From positions 1 through 23,356 of the forward strand of contig JAZSJA010000086.1 in NCBI GenBank assembly GCA_045534095.1: a stretch of 23,356 bases of DNA. Reading direction: 5' to 3'. This document shows positions 14,020 to 22,280 of this stretch, one piece after another. The position numbers and the translations under genes were made by a program. The notes below the pieces were generated by a model, which saw only the letters and a list, made by a program, of their open reading frames with translations, searched no databases and was not told where the DNA came from. Source of the DNA: UMGS1279 sp045534095. Its GTDB lineage: Bacteria > Bacillota > Clostridia > Oscillospirales > Acutalibacteraceae. How positions within the stretch are numbered: the stretch's first letter is position 1; every line of letters starts with the position of its first letter.

Positions 14020-15699
14020 TTATTCGGCAGAAATAATAAAGTAATAAACAGGTTGACCGCCGTTAATAACAGTAATTTCTATTTTGCCACCGAATTTTTG
14101 ATTAAGTTCATTTTGAATGAAATTAGCAGTTTTTTGGTCAACACCTTCACCAAAAATAATGGTTAAGAACTGTACGTCTTTTTTACACATTTTTTGGCAA
14201 AGTTTAACCGCACAACGAACAAGGTGTGTATCGGTGAAAATAATTTTACCGTTTTCCATAGCCATTAAATCGTTCTTTTTGATTTTAAGACCATCAAAAT
14301 CAGAATCTCTGGCGGCAAAGGTTATTTGACCTGTAGAAACGTTTCTGAAAGCGTTTTGCATAGCGATAGCGTTCTCTTCATCTGAAAGATCAGGGTCAAA
14401 GGAAATAATCGCCGAAATACCCATGGGAATAGTGCGGGTGGGAAGTACAATTACCTTTCTGGACGCAAGAGGAATTGCTTGTTCGGCAGCCATAATAATA
14501 TTTTTATTATTAGGTAAAACAAATACAGTTTTTGCAGGGGTCTGCTCAATAGCTTTAAGGATATCGTCTGTGCTTGGATTCATAGTTTGACCACCGCTTA
14601 CAATGGTATTTACACCAAGTTCACGGAAAAGATTTTCAAGTCCTTCGCCAACGCAAACTGAAACAAAACCAAATTCTTCGGTTGGCTCTACTGATGTGAT
14701 AACCTCAGTGTTTACGCTATTGTTTACAGGCTTTTTCTTAGCAACCTCAGAATCATGTTTAGTACGCTCGTGTTGATCACGCATATTTTCAATTTTTAAA
14801 TTCACAAGCTGACCAAAAGTAAGTGCTTTTTCCAAAGCATTACCGGGATGGTCGGTATGAACGTGGGTTTTGATAATGTCTTCATCATCGACAACAACAA
14901 CGCAATCACCAATAGTTTCAAGATAGGCACGAAGCTCAGCGGGATCGTTATCGGTTTTGTCTTCTTTTCTATTTACGATAAATTCGGTACAATAAGTGAA
15001 AGTGATTTCGCCTTCAAACTCGGCAGCCGCATTACGTGCAGCATCACCTTCGCCATTATCAACTTGAATTTCGCTCTCAATTTCAATGATTTTTCCATTT
15101 TCAAAAACAGAAAGCATACCCTCAAAAATAACAACCAAACCTCTACCACCGGCATCAACAACACCGGCTTTTTTTAGAGTAGGGAGGAGGTTGGGGGTAT
15201 TATCTAAGGCAACCTTAGCACCATTCAATGCAGCTTTAAAAACCTCAAGAGCGTCTGCACCTTTTTTGTAAGCCTTCTTGGCTTCTTCTGCTGCAACCCT
15301 TGCAACAGTTAAAATTGTACCCTCGGTAGGTTTCATAACAGCCTTGTATGCTGCATCAACACCCATTTGTAGAGCCATAACAAGGTTCTTGGGGGTAACC
15401 ACTTCATCGTTACCAATACCCTTTGAAATACCTCTAAATAAAAGTGATGTAATAACGCCCGAATTTCCTCTGGCACCACGAAGTAAAGCAGAAGCGGCAA
15501 TTTTTGCAATTTCTCCTGCTGTTTTACCCGTTTGCTTAGAAAGCTCTCTTGCGGCATTACCAATACTCATAGACATATTAGTACCTGTATCACCATCAGG
15601 AACGGGGAATACGTTAAGTTCATCAACACGCTGTCTTTCGTTAAAAATATTATTAGAACCCGAAATTATAGCATCGCGTAGAATATCACCTGAAAACAA
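14020..15699 (-). CDS. fakA: Fatty acid kinase catalytic subunit FakA (YloV, DAK2 domain)
   Basis: FakA phosphorylates fatty acids bound to FakB (DegV) partners so that they can enter phospholipid synthesis. The N-terminal DAK2 kinase domain carries the metal/ATP motif PVPDGDTGTNM (33-42), then LLRGARGNSGVI and GVVDAGGRGLVVIFEG. A middle DegV-like region and a C-terminal domain with VLPNNKNIIMAAEQA and a final beta strand complete the family layout. Length, 559 residues, is close to Bacillus YloV (about 550). The start is a TTG at 15699: AAGGAG lies 9 nt upstream, whereas the frame's upstream codons run through the intergenic hairpin. No fakB gene lies in the window. yloU precedes and recG follows, as in other Firmicutes. 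Confidence 0.93.
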   Translation of the reverse strand: MFSGDILRDAIISGSNNIFNERQRVDELNVFPVPDGDTGTNMSMSIGNAARELSKQTGKTAGEIAKIAASALLRGARGNSGVITSLLFRGISKGIGNDEVVTPKNLVMALQMGVDAAYKAVMKPTEGTILTVARVAAEEAKKAYKKGADALEVFKAALNGAKVALDNTPNLLPTLKKAGVVDAGGRGLVVIFEGMLSVFENGKIIEIESEIQVDNGEGDAARNAAAEFEGEITFTYCTEFIVNRKEDKTDNDPAELRAYLETIGDCVVVVDDEDIIKTHVHTDHPGNALEKALTFGQLVNLKIENMRDQHERTKHDSEVAKKKPVNNSVNTEVITSVEPTEEFGFVSVCVGEGLENLFRELGVNTIVSGGQTMNPSTDDILKAIEQTPAKTVFVLPNNKNIIMAAEQAIPLASRKVIVLPTRTIPMGISAIISFDPDLSDEENAIAMQNAFRNVSTGQITFAARDSDFDGLKIKKNDLMAMENGKIIFTDTHLVRCAVKLCQKMCKKDVQFLTIIFGEGVDQKTANFIQNELNQKFGGKIEITVINGGQPVYYFIISAE

Positions 15700-15731
15700 A
15701 ATAAAACACTCCTTATATTGGCAAAACAATA

Positions 15732-15768
15732 AATTATTTCGCCTGATTGGTGTAAAAACGAAATAATT
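15732..15768 (-). other. Hairpin between yloU and fakA
   Basis: A perfect 10-bp stem AATTATTTCG (15732-15741) / CGAAATAATT (15759-15768) that includes the yloU stop codon. The ribosome binding site of fakA lies beyond it. It may be a partial terminator or an mRNA processing/stability element; the weak U content after it argues against full termination. Confidence 0.5.
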
Positions 15769-16117
15769 ATTCTTTTATACCGTCAACACGTATACGAACC
15801 TTAGAAACCTTTAAACCAGTTGCTTCATATACTACATATTTAACTTTATGCATAATGCTTTTAGCAATTGCATTAATATTCATACCATAAGTAACAACTA
15901 TATGAAGATCAACAATTATAGAGTCTAAGTCACCGTTAACACGAACTCCGGTTTCTAATCTATCTTTTTTAGAAACTAAGCCCCAAAAACGTTGTTTTCC
16001 ACCGTGGGGAACCATACCTACAACACCAAAGCAAGATGTAACAGCACGACCGATAAGTTTAGAAAAATAGCTGTTTGAAAGGGTGATTTTGCCAATTCTG
16101 GTTTCGTATGAAATCAT
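15767..16117 (-). CDS. yloU: Asp23/Gls24 family protein YloU
   Basis: A 116-residue cytoplasmic protein of the Asp23/Gls24 (DUF322) family, linked to cell-envelope homeostasis in Gram-positives; the biochemical role is unknown. Family features are the N-terminal GKITLSNSYFSKLIGRAV, GVVGM, the strand pair VRVNGDLDSIIVDLHIVVTYGMNI and the C-terminal VKYVVYEATGLKVSKVRIRVDGI. The ATG has AGGAGG 8 nt upstream. Only 15 bp separate it from the upstream lipoprotein gene, so it shares that transcript. Its place before fakA and recG is conserved in Firmicutes. Confidence 0.93.
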   Translation of the reverse strand: MISYETRIGKITLSNSYFSKLIGRAVTSCFGVVGMVPHGGKQRFWGLVSKKDRLETGVRVNGDLDSIIVDLHIVVTYGMNINAIAKSIMHKVKYVVYEATGLKVSKVRIRVDGIKE

Positions 16118-16132
16118 AAATAAATCCTCCTG

Positions 16133-17827
16133 TTATTTTAAATATTGAATTCCGTGAAAAAGCTCGGTAGCAGATGGGGTAATACCGTTTCCAAACCTAT
16201 CACTATATATGACCATACCATTTTTAAAGCAGATTGGAATAACCGGGAGTTCTGCATTAAATGCGGTTATTAGATCCTGTAATGTGTATTCACCGTTATA
16301 AAATCCGATATAAGCATCTGCCGATGTAAGGGTGATTTCACCCGGTGCAAGGATTTCTTCAACGGAAGATAATTCTGAATTAAATTCGCTATTTTGTTCA
16401 TTTGAAAAAACCTTAGATGAATTAGATGGCTTTTTAGAAGATCCGATGCTTGTTTTTTTGGAAGAATTTTTACCATTTGAAGACGTATCTTCAGCAGGCA
16501 AAAATTCAAAAGCAGAATCTAAGGAAATGAGGCCGCCTATATCCATATTATCCTCGTACCTAATTTCACCTAAATATAAATCATATCTGCCTGAACGCAA
16601 CAATGAATAATACTGTTTATTCGAAACCGCATTGATCTGAATTTTCAAACCAATATTCTCTAAAGATTTAGCTATCATATTAGCGGCGGCAACGCGAGAA
16701 CTATTATTAGAATTAACTAGTAGAGAAAAAGTTATAGGCGAATTGTTTTTTAGCAAATAAAAACCATCTTTGTTTTTTTCGGTAAAGCCTGCAAGTTCAA
16801 TGTTTTTTTGAGCTATATCAAAATTTGAAGTTTTCTCAATGGTGAGAAGGCCTTCTGCAAGATTCCAAATGGAGGGAACGGGACCAAGAGCAGGGGAGGC
16901 ATTACCAAAATATGCAGAAATACAAATTTCTTGGCGATTGATTGCAGAGGATATAGCTTGCCTGAACAAACTGTTGGAAAGTTGAGGATGATTGGAATTT
17001 ATTCCCAAAAATACAATTCTGTTTTGCAAAATACTAACGGAATTACCGTTCATTTTAGGAATAGTATTACCTGAAAGATCGGAAAAATAGTGATCAACCA
17101 TTCCTGCATTTATAGTTTGCTCTACAGATTCGTTATCAGGACAATCAACCGTTAAAATGTTTTTAATCGGTGATCTTCTTCCATAATAATATTGATTTTC
17201 CGAAAGGGTGGCGGTTTGATTATTAAAAACATATCTACCCGCACCAATAGGTACCAATGCTTGTTTATCTGAATCCTTTAGTTCATCAGAACCCTTTTTC
17301 ATAATTGGAAATGTTAATAAATTAGCAAAATAAGGATCGTTTTTTTCTAAGGTAACAATAACAGTGTTTATATTTTCAGCCTTAGCGGAAACAGCGTATT
17401 TTAAAGCGGTACTGTGCCTTGTAGTAGTTGATTTTTTTGCTTTATTAAAGGAAAAAACAATGTCATCTGCAGTAACAGACGTACCATCAGAAAATTTGGC
17501 ATTTATTAGGTTAATGGTACAAACATTTTTATCAACTATAACATTTTCAGCAAGACGGTACTCGATTTCATATTGATTGTTGATTATAAGCAGCGGGTCA
17601 AAAATCAATTGAGAAAGATCTGCGTTTTGCTCAGTAACACAAGTGTAAGGATCCAAAGAATCTTTACTGCTATATAAAAGTCTAATGGTGTCTGCGGCAG
17701 ACTTACCAACTTGCGACGAAACAGAATTTGAAGCAGAAGAGTTTTCTCTTACCAAAGAATCTGCACAACTACACAAAATTACACAAGACAATATTAAAGA
17801 GATCAGAAGAATTATTTTTTTATTCAC
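16133..17827 (-). CDS. Family 5 (oligopeptide/nickel-type) solute-binding lipoprotein, orphan
   Basis: A 564-residue exported lipoprotein: a GTG start (GGGAGG, 6 nt upstream), hydrophobic signal and a Cys after LCS. The SBP family 5 fold is seen in LDPYTCVTEQNADLSQLIFDPLL, YRLAENV, FSDGTSVTADDIVFSFNKAK, YVFNNQTA, the VEQTINAG stretch, and LFRQAISSAINRQEI. Near the C-terminus (about 440-490) a Ser/Lys/Asn-rich, low-complexity tract interrupts the usual lobe I return before PVIPICFKNGM. No permease or ATPase genes lie beside it, so it must pair with a transporter elsewhere or act alone. An in-frame ATG at 17869 has no ribosome binding site. It heads the yloU-fakA-recG run. The ligand cannot be inferred. 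Confidence 0.85.
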   Translation of the reverse strand: MNKKIILLISLILSCVILCSCADSLVRENSSASNSVSSQVGKSAADTIRLLYSSKDSLDPYTCVTEQNADLSQLIFDPLLIINNQYEIEYRLAENVIVDKNVCTINLINAKFSDGTSVTADDIVFSFNKAKKSTTTRHSTALKYAVSAKAENINTVIVTLEKNDPYFANLLTFPIMKKGSDELKDSDKQALVPIGAGRYVFNNQTATLSENQYYYGRRSPIKNILTVDCPDNESVEQTINAGMVDHYFSDLSGNTIPKMNGNSVSILQNRIVFLGINSNHPQLSNSLFRQAISSAINRQEICISAYFGNASPALGPVPSIWNLAEGLLTIEKTSNFDIAQKNIELAGFTEKNKDGFYLLKNNSPITFSLLVNSNNSSRVAAANMIAKSLENIGLKIQINAVSNKQYYSLLRSGRYDLYLGEIRYEDNMDIGGLISLDSAFEFLPAEDTSSNGKNSSKKTSIGSSKKPSNSSKVFSNEQNSEFNSELSSVEEILAPGEITLTSADAYIGFYNGEYTLQDLITAFNAELPVIPICFKNGMVIYSDRFGNGITPSATELFHGIQYLK

Positions 17828-17872
17828 ATCAAACCTCCCAAAAGGGTAGATACTAATAATTTTCCTCATAAT

Positions 17873-17901
17873 ATTATACTACAATTATCAATATTATTCA
17901 A
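17873..17901 (-). promoter_or_regulatory. Promoter of the lipoprotein-yloU-fakA-recG run
   Basis: Minus-strand TTGAAT (complement of 17896-17901), 17-nt spacer and a consensus TATAAT (complement of 17873-17878), about 46 bp before the GTG start. No further promoter is evident before yloU. Confidence 0.65.
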
Positions 17902-17940
17902 TAGAAATTTAAATAATAAACATTTTATTTACAAAATATA

Positions 17941-18720
17941 CTATCTGATTTTAATTCTTTCTACAGATTTTGTTAAACCTGTTGACTTATCAACATCAAA
18001 AATGCATCCATTTAACTCACATTCACCTATAGCATTATGAAATTTAACAGGAAGTTTATCCTTCATTTTTTGAATAATAATATCTTTATCAACGCCCAGA
18101 ACCGAATCATACACTCCCGTCATACCAATATCAGTTATATATCCTGTTCCGTTTGGTAATATTTGTTCATCGGATGTTTGAATATGGGTATGAGTACCAA
18201 AAACAACGCTAGCCTTACCGTCTAAATAAAAGCCTAAAGCACGTTTCTCAGATGTGGCTTCTGCGTGAAAATCAACAATAATTATTTTAGAACCATTAAG
18301 TTTAGCTTCGTTTATCAGGTTGTTGGCGGTTTCAAAGGGACAAGCCATATTTTCAAGATAAACAACACCAAGAATATTTATAACCGCTACATTTGTGTAA
18401 CCCATATCAATGTAGGTAATTCCTGCTCCCGGGACAGATTTAGGAAGATTGGCAGGCCTTAATAAAAAAGAATTTTCATCAAGCATAGTATAAATTTCTT
18501 TGCGACGTAAAGAATGATTTCCGCCTGTGATAACATCTACGCCCGATGCGAAAAGATTCTCAGCACTATTAGGCAAAATTCCGTTTCCCTCTGCTGAATT
18601 TTCACCATTAGCAATAACTAAATTTATATTATAATCTCGTTTTATTTTAGGTAAGTTTTTAAGTAAAAAATCACATCCTAATTTACCAAAAACATCACCA
18701 ATCGCAAGAATTCTCATCAT
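17941..18720 (-). CDS. ymdB: YmdB-family metallophosphoesterase (2',3'-cyclic-nucleotide phosphodiesterase type)
   Basis: A 259-residue cytoplasmic phosphodiesterase of the family that in Bacillus influences biofilm and motility decisions. Metal-binding positions are seen in order: GDVFG (Asp8/9), NGENSA, GGNHS, VDFHAEATSEK and FGTHTHIQT, followed by ITDIGMTG. The characteristic GNHTWD motif reads GGNHSLRRKE here: the histidine is kept but the T, W and D positions differ. Length is close to the Bacillus protein (264). The first of two adjacent ATGs lies 7 nt after AAAAGGA. A promoter of its own lies at 18741-18769. It is divergent from the Asn-rich lipoprotein gene. Confidence 0.93.
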   Translation of the reverse strand: MMRILAIGDVFGKLGCDFLLKNLPKIKRDYNINLVIANGENSAEGNGILPNSAENLFASGVDVITGGNHSLRRKEIYTMLDENSFLLRPANLPKSVPGAGITYIDMGYTNVAVINILGVVYLENMACPFETANNLINEAKLNGSKIIIVDFHAEATSEKRALGFYLDGKASVVFGTHTHIQTSDEQILPNGTGYITDIGMTGVYDSVLGVDKDIIIQKMKDKLPVKFHNAIGECELNGCIFDVDKSTGLTKSVERIKIR

Positions 18721-18740
18721 ACATCATTCCTTTTAACTAT

Positions 18741-18769
18741 ATATTACACCTTTTTGAATAGTTTTGCAA
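18741..18769 (-). promoter_or_regulatory. Promoter of ymdB
   Basis: Minus-strand TTGCAA (complement of 18764-18769), a 17-nt spacer and TAATAT (complement of 18741-18746), about 20 bp before the start codon. The -35 of the divergent lipoprotein promoter begins at 18801, so the two promoters lie side by side without overlap. Confidence 0.6.
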
Positions 18770-18800
18770 TAGTTTTGTTTTTTTCAACTTTTTATTTACC

Positions 18801-18829
18801 TTGACTTTTTTAAAAAATTGATGTATCAT
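18801..18829 (+). promoter_or_regulatory. Promoter of the Asn-rich lipoprotein gene
   Basis: TTGACT (18801-18806), 17-nt spacer, TATCAT (18824-18829), 30 bp before the ATG at 18860. Confidence 0.65.
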
Positions 18830-18859
18830 AAATAAAAATATTATACAAAGGTGATTTTT

Positions 18860-19438
18860 ATGAAGAAGAATTTTGTTTTTTCAGGTCTTAGCGTTGTTTT
18901 ATGCCTATTAGTAGTTGGCTTCTCCTTGGTGGGATGCAGTTCGTCTGAGGATACAAAACTTTCCCCTAACAAGGATGGTAGTTCAAGTGTTAATACACAA
19001 GAAGATGGCACCACTGAAAATATTGTTGTAGATGACAATCAATCAAAGGAAAATAACACAACTAATGAGTCATCAATTAACGATAATAATGCTCCTAACA
19101 ACACTGATTTGGTCTCAGATATAAACAATTCAAATAACAACAATAACGTTAATCATAATAATATTACAAATAATAATATTACTACTAATAATATTACAAA
19201 TAATAATACAAATAATTATAATGCTAATGATAGCGACAACGTTATTTTAGAAAATCAAGATGTTATAATTGATTTTAATAGTAGTGAAACGAATGATACA
19301 CCAATTGATAACTCCAATACAAGTTCCGCTAAACCTAATGTAAACACTAACAGTAGCAATATTGCTTCTACACCTAGCAATCCTACCTCTTCAAGTAAAC
19401 CAAACGATGGTTGGACCGGAGATTATATTATTAAATAA
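18860..19438 (+). CDS. Asn/Ser/Thr-rich lipoprotein of unknown function
   Basis: A 192-residue exported lipoprotein: basic start, hydrophobic signal and lipobox LVGC (Cys about residue 26). The rest has almost no hydrophobic core and is dominated by Asn, Ser, Thr and Asp. An Asn-rich stretch contains a decapeptide-scale repeat NNITNNN(I/T) built on a 22-bp DNA repeat (19157-19178 and 19187-19208). A more ordered acidic phrase DVIIDFNSS is followed by a Ser/Pro-rich linker and a closing WTGDYIIK. It looks like an unstructured surface protein or a spacer. The ATG at 18860 has AAAGGTG 6 nt before it; a GTG at 18851 is part of that site. A strong terminator follows, making it a single-gene unit. 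No family is recognised. Confidence 0.8.
   Translation: MKKNFVFSGLSVVLCLLVVGFSLVGCSSSEDTKLSPNKDGSSSVNTQEDGTTENIVVDDNQSKENNTTNESSINDNNAPNNTDLVSDINNSNNNNNVNHNNITNNNITTNNITNNNTNNYNANDSDNVILENQDVIIDFNSSETNDTPIDNSNTSSAKPNVNTNSSNIASTPSNPTSSSKPNDGWTGDYIIK
19157..19208 (+). repeat. 22-bp direct repeat (30-bp period) in the Asn-rich coding tract
   Basis: Identical 22-mers at 19157-19178 and 19187-19208, in frame, set in AAT/ATT-rich DNA. Each period is ten codons, so slippage by one unit changes the length of the tract without a frameshift. Confidence 0.75.
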
Positions 19439-19461
19439 TTAAAGAAAATTTTGATTTTTAA

Positions 19462-19504
19462 AAAGACTGCAGATTTATCCTTTGATAAGTCTGCAGTCTT
19501 TAAT
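19462..19504. terminator. Strong bidirectional terminator between the Asn-rich lipoprotein and GH3 genes
   Basis: A perfect 12-bp stem AAAGACTGCAGA / TCTGCAGTCTTT, extended inward by TTATC/GATAA. T/A-rich runs lie on both sides (A run before, TTTAATTT after), so it can terminate both convergent genes. Confidence 0.85.
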
Positions 19505-19526
19505 TTATTATATTATGTTTTAAATT

Positions 19527-21578
19527 TTACATATCTGCAACAGTCGTTTTGTCTCTTGAATAAACTGTGTAATCACTATCATATTTTATTAGATAATCAG
19601 CTTCAAGACGAATATCCTGCGATGAGGAACCGATAAGAATCTTGTATGCACCTGATTCAACGTGCCAATCTTTAAGGCAAACATTGTAGTATGCAAAATC
19701 TCTAAAACCTAACTTAAATTCAACCTCTTTGGTTTCACCGGGCTCAAGATGAATTTTTTCAAAGCCTTTAAGTTCTTTAATAGGTTTGGAAATTATAGAT
19801 TTTACATCGTTTACATATAATTGAACCGTTTCTTTACCAGCTATCTTGCCTGTGTTGGTAATTTTACATTTTACTGTAACGTCAGCATCAGGGCCATTAA
19901 CACCTTCAGGAGAAACAGAAATATCGCTATATTCAAAAGTTGTGTAGGAAAGTCCGTGACCAAAAGGATACCAAATCTGCTCGGGATGCATATCAAAATA
20001 TCTGTATCCAACTCTCCATTGTTCAGGATAGGTAACTTTTAGTCCATCACCGGGATAATCGAGTAGGGGATTCATGGTGTAACTAAAGGTTTCTGAAAGT
20101 TTACCGCTAGGATTAACTTTACCAAAAAGAACATCAGCGATTGCACTACCACCGGCTTCACCGCAAATCCACATCTCCACAATAGCCTTAACGTCATCTT
20201 TCCATCTACCGGGAACGATTGCAGAACCATTTTGAAGAACTACAATAACATTTTTACAGGTTTTGTTTATCCACTCAATACAAGTGTTCATATAGTTTTC
20301 AAGTTCGTTATGAGGTTTATCAAGGCCCTCAGTTTCAAAGTGAATAAGGCTACCTGCAAAAATAATAGCTAAATCAGCTTTAGAAGCCGCAATAGCACCG
20401 TCACCACGAATACCATCACGATTGGGCATTGTATCTCTGGTATAAAGAGGTAGAAAAGTAAGTTCAGCTTTGTCACCGATATATTCTCTAATAAATTCAA
20501 GGGGCTTTTCGATTTTTTCATCGGCTGTATGTACAGTTGAACTACCGCCACCCATGTAAGTTGGCATTTCTGCTAAACCGCCGAAAACAGCAATTTTGGG
20601 ATATTTTGTAACATCAATAGGGAGAATGTTATCTTCATTTTTAAGAAGAGTCATTGCTTCGTCGGCAATCTCTTTAGCAATCGCATGCTGTGCATCACGA
20701 TCGTAAGGAGTGGTATCACGAATTGCGGCTTTAGTGGCATCTAAGAAGTTGAGTAAAGCCTCTAATACTTCGTCAATTTCTGCCTCTGTAATAATGCCTT
20801 GTTCAATTCCTTCTTTAAGTTTTTCTTCAATTTTAGGGTTGGTTGGCATTTGAAGATTCATACCATTTTTAAGAGCTTTTGAAATATTGTGAACTGAACC
20901 CCAGTCAGATATTACAACACCCTCATAGCCCCATTCATCGCGAAGGATATCTTTAAGTAACCACTTGTTTTCAGAACAGTAAACTGCATTGAGTTTGTTG
21001 TAAGCATTCATTACGCTAGTTGGTTTAGATTTTTTAACGGCGATTTCAAATCCGCGAAGATAGATTTCACGAAGAGTTCTTTCGTCAATCTCAGAACTGC
21101 CGGTACCACGATCAATTTCTTGGTTGTTAGCGGCAAAATGTTTAAGACTTGTACCGATACCACAACTTTGAACACCGTTGATATAGGCGGCACCAAGTTC
21201 ACCTGCCACCATAGGATCTTCAGAAAAATACTCAAAGTTTCTACCGCACAAGGGATGACGTTTGATGTTGATACCGGGGCCTAAAAGAACGTCTACTTCT
21301 TCTTTTATGCAGTCGCGTGCAAGACCAACGCCCATTTTAAAAAGAAGCTCTCTGTTCCATGTTGCTGATGCAGCAGAGGCGGTGGGGAAGCAGATACATC
21401 CACCCTCAACAGAACAAGGTTTACCGGAAGCGGTACGTACTCCGTGAGGGCCATCGGACATCTCAATAGATGGAACGTTAAGTCTATCAAGTTCGGCTGT
21501 TGTAAGCATATTTTTTCCTGTTAAAAGCATTGCTTTTTCAGAAAAAGTCATCTGCTTGATTTTCTCTTTGTTTGTCAT
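19527..21578 (-). CDS. Glycoside hydrolase family 3 (beta-glucosidase-like)
   Basis: This 683-residue enzyme hydrolyses terminal beta-linked sugars, probably glucosides or xylosides, inside the cell since no signal peptide is present. The N-terminal barrel shows MSDGPHGVR, FPTASAASATWN, GPGINIKRHPLCGRNFEYFSEDP, SLKHFAANNQE and the nucleophile in VVISDWGS (Asp225). The second domain carries FETEGLD (Glu415/417, candidate acid/base) and a C-terminal fibronectin-III-like domain opens at VTVKCKITNTGKIAGKETVQLYV. This domain order is that of GH3 enzymes with C-terminal Fn3, but specificity varies within the family and is not determined. The ATG at 21578 has GAGGT about 6 nt before it, overlapping the stop codon of maf, so translation is coupled to maf. 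Confidence 0.93.
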   Translation of the reverse strand: MTNKEKIKQMTFSEKAMLLTGKNMLTTAELDRLNVPSIEMSDGPHGVRTASGKPCSVEGGCICFPTASAASATWNRELLFKMGVGLARDCIKEEVDVLLGPGINIKRHPLCGRNFEYFSEDPMVAGELGAAYINGVQSCGIGTSLKHFAANNQEIDRGTGSSEIDERTLREIYLRGFEIAVKKSKPTSVMNAYNKLNAVYCSENKWLLKDILRDEWGYEGVVISDWGSVHNISKALKNGMNLQMPTNPKIEEKLKEGIEQGIITEAEIDEVLEALLNFLDATKAAIRDTTPYDRDAQHAIAKEIADEAMTLLKNEDNILPIDVTKYPKIAVFGGLAEMPTYMGGGSSTVHTADEKIEKPLEFIREYIGDKAELTFLPLYTRDTMPNRDGIRGDGAIAASKADLAIIFAGSLIHFETEGLDKPHNELENYMNTCIEWINKTCKNVIVVLQNGSAIVPGRWKDDVKAIVEMWICGEAGGSAIADVLFGKVNPSGKLSETFSYTMNPLLDYPGDGLKVTYPEQWRVGYRYFDMHPEQIWYPFGHGLSYTTFEYSDISVSPEGVNGPDADVTVKCKITNTGKIAGKETVQLYVNDVKSIISKPIKELKGFEKIHLEPGETKEVEFKLGFRDFAYYNVCLKDWHVESGAYKILIGSSSQDIRLEADYLIKYDSDYTVYSRDKTTVADM

Positions 21579-21587
21579 TTTATTACC

Positions 21588-22148
21588 TCAATTCTTTGGA
21601 AAGATTCCAAGTTTATTTAATACAGTATTTACATAGCAGCAAGGAAAGCCTACAACTGCAAAGTAATCGCCGTTAAGCTTTTCTACAAAAGCAGAACCTT
21701 TTCCTTGAACCGCGTAAGCACCGGCTTTATCCATAGGTTCTTTTGTTTTTATATAATTTAAAATTTCCATTTCGGTCATTTCTTTAAAGGTTACGTCACA
21801 TGCGATGGCATCAGTTATCTCGGTGCCATTTTGCAAAACAGTAACACCTGTATAAACCGTGTGTGTTTTTCCGGATAGCATTCTGAGCATTTTAGTGGCA
21901 TCATCTTCATCAATAGGCTTGCCTAAAATTTTACCATCTATGGCAACAACGGTATCAGAACCTATGACAGTATCTTCTTCACTAAAATCTATAGCCTTGG
22001 CTTTGCGTTTAGAAAGTTCTTTCACAAACTCGGCAGGATCTGTGATATTTGTTGTTTCATCACAATCTGATGCTCTCACAACAAATTCATAACCAAGCAT
22101 ATCAAGAAGTTCTTTTCTACGAGGAGAATTCGAGGCAAGAATTAGCAT
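21588..22148 (-). CDS. maf: Maf-type nucleoside triphosphate pyrophosphatase
   Basis: Maf proteins hydrolyse non-canonical or canonical nucleoside triphosphates (dTTP/UTP type) to monophosphates and have been linked to septum control. The 186-residue protein begins LILASNSPRRKELLDMLG, a textbook Maf start, and continues with VIGSDTVVAIDGKILGKP, the MLRMLSGKTHTVYTGV stretch, and AGAYAVQGKGSAFVEKLNGDY. I chose the ATG at 22148 since GGAGAG lies about 7 nt upstream; a longer frame to 22214 runs through the promoter. Its stop codon lies inside the ribosome binding region of the GH3 gene. Why a housecleaning enzyme is co-transcribed with a sugar hydrolase is unclear. Confidence 0.95.
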   Translation of the reverse strand: MLILASNSPRRKELLDMLGYEFVVRASDCDETTNITDPAEFVKELSKRKAKAIDFSEEDTVIGSDTVVAIDGKILGKPIDEDDATKMLRMLSGKTHTVYTGVTVLQNGTEITDAIACDVTFKEMTEMEILNYIKTKEPMDKAGAYAVQGKGSAFVEKLNGDYFAVVGFPCCYVNTVLNKLGIFPKN

Positions 22149-22181
22149 ATAATTCTCTCCTTTATTTTTATATACATTAAT

Positions 22182-22210
22182 ATTATAAAATAAAATACGA
22201 TTTATATCAA
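22182..22210 (-). promoter_or_regulatory. Promoter of the maf-GH3 unit
   Basis: Minus-strand TTGATA (complement of 22205-22210), 17-nt spacer, consensus TATAAT (complement of 22182-22187), about 33 bp before the maf start. It is divergent from the nagA promoter. Confidence 0.7.
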
Positions 22211-22232
22211 GCATAAATTTGCATTTATTTAG

Positions 22233-22261
22233 TTGATTTTAAAATAATTTTATGATAACAT
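22233..22261 (+). promoter_or_regulatory. Promoter of nagA
   Basis: TTGATT (22233-22238), 17-nt spacer, TAACAT (22256-22261), 19 bp before the chosen ATG. The 5' leader is short; no operator-like palindrome was seen. Confidence 0.55.
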
Positions 22262-22280
22262 ATTTATGGAGTGTGATGTT

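Noticed and set aside
19460..19636. Plus-strand open frame over the terminator and the GH3 3' end
   Set aside because: Runs through a strong hairpin and lies antisense to a clear gene; no start signal.
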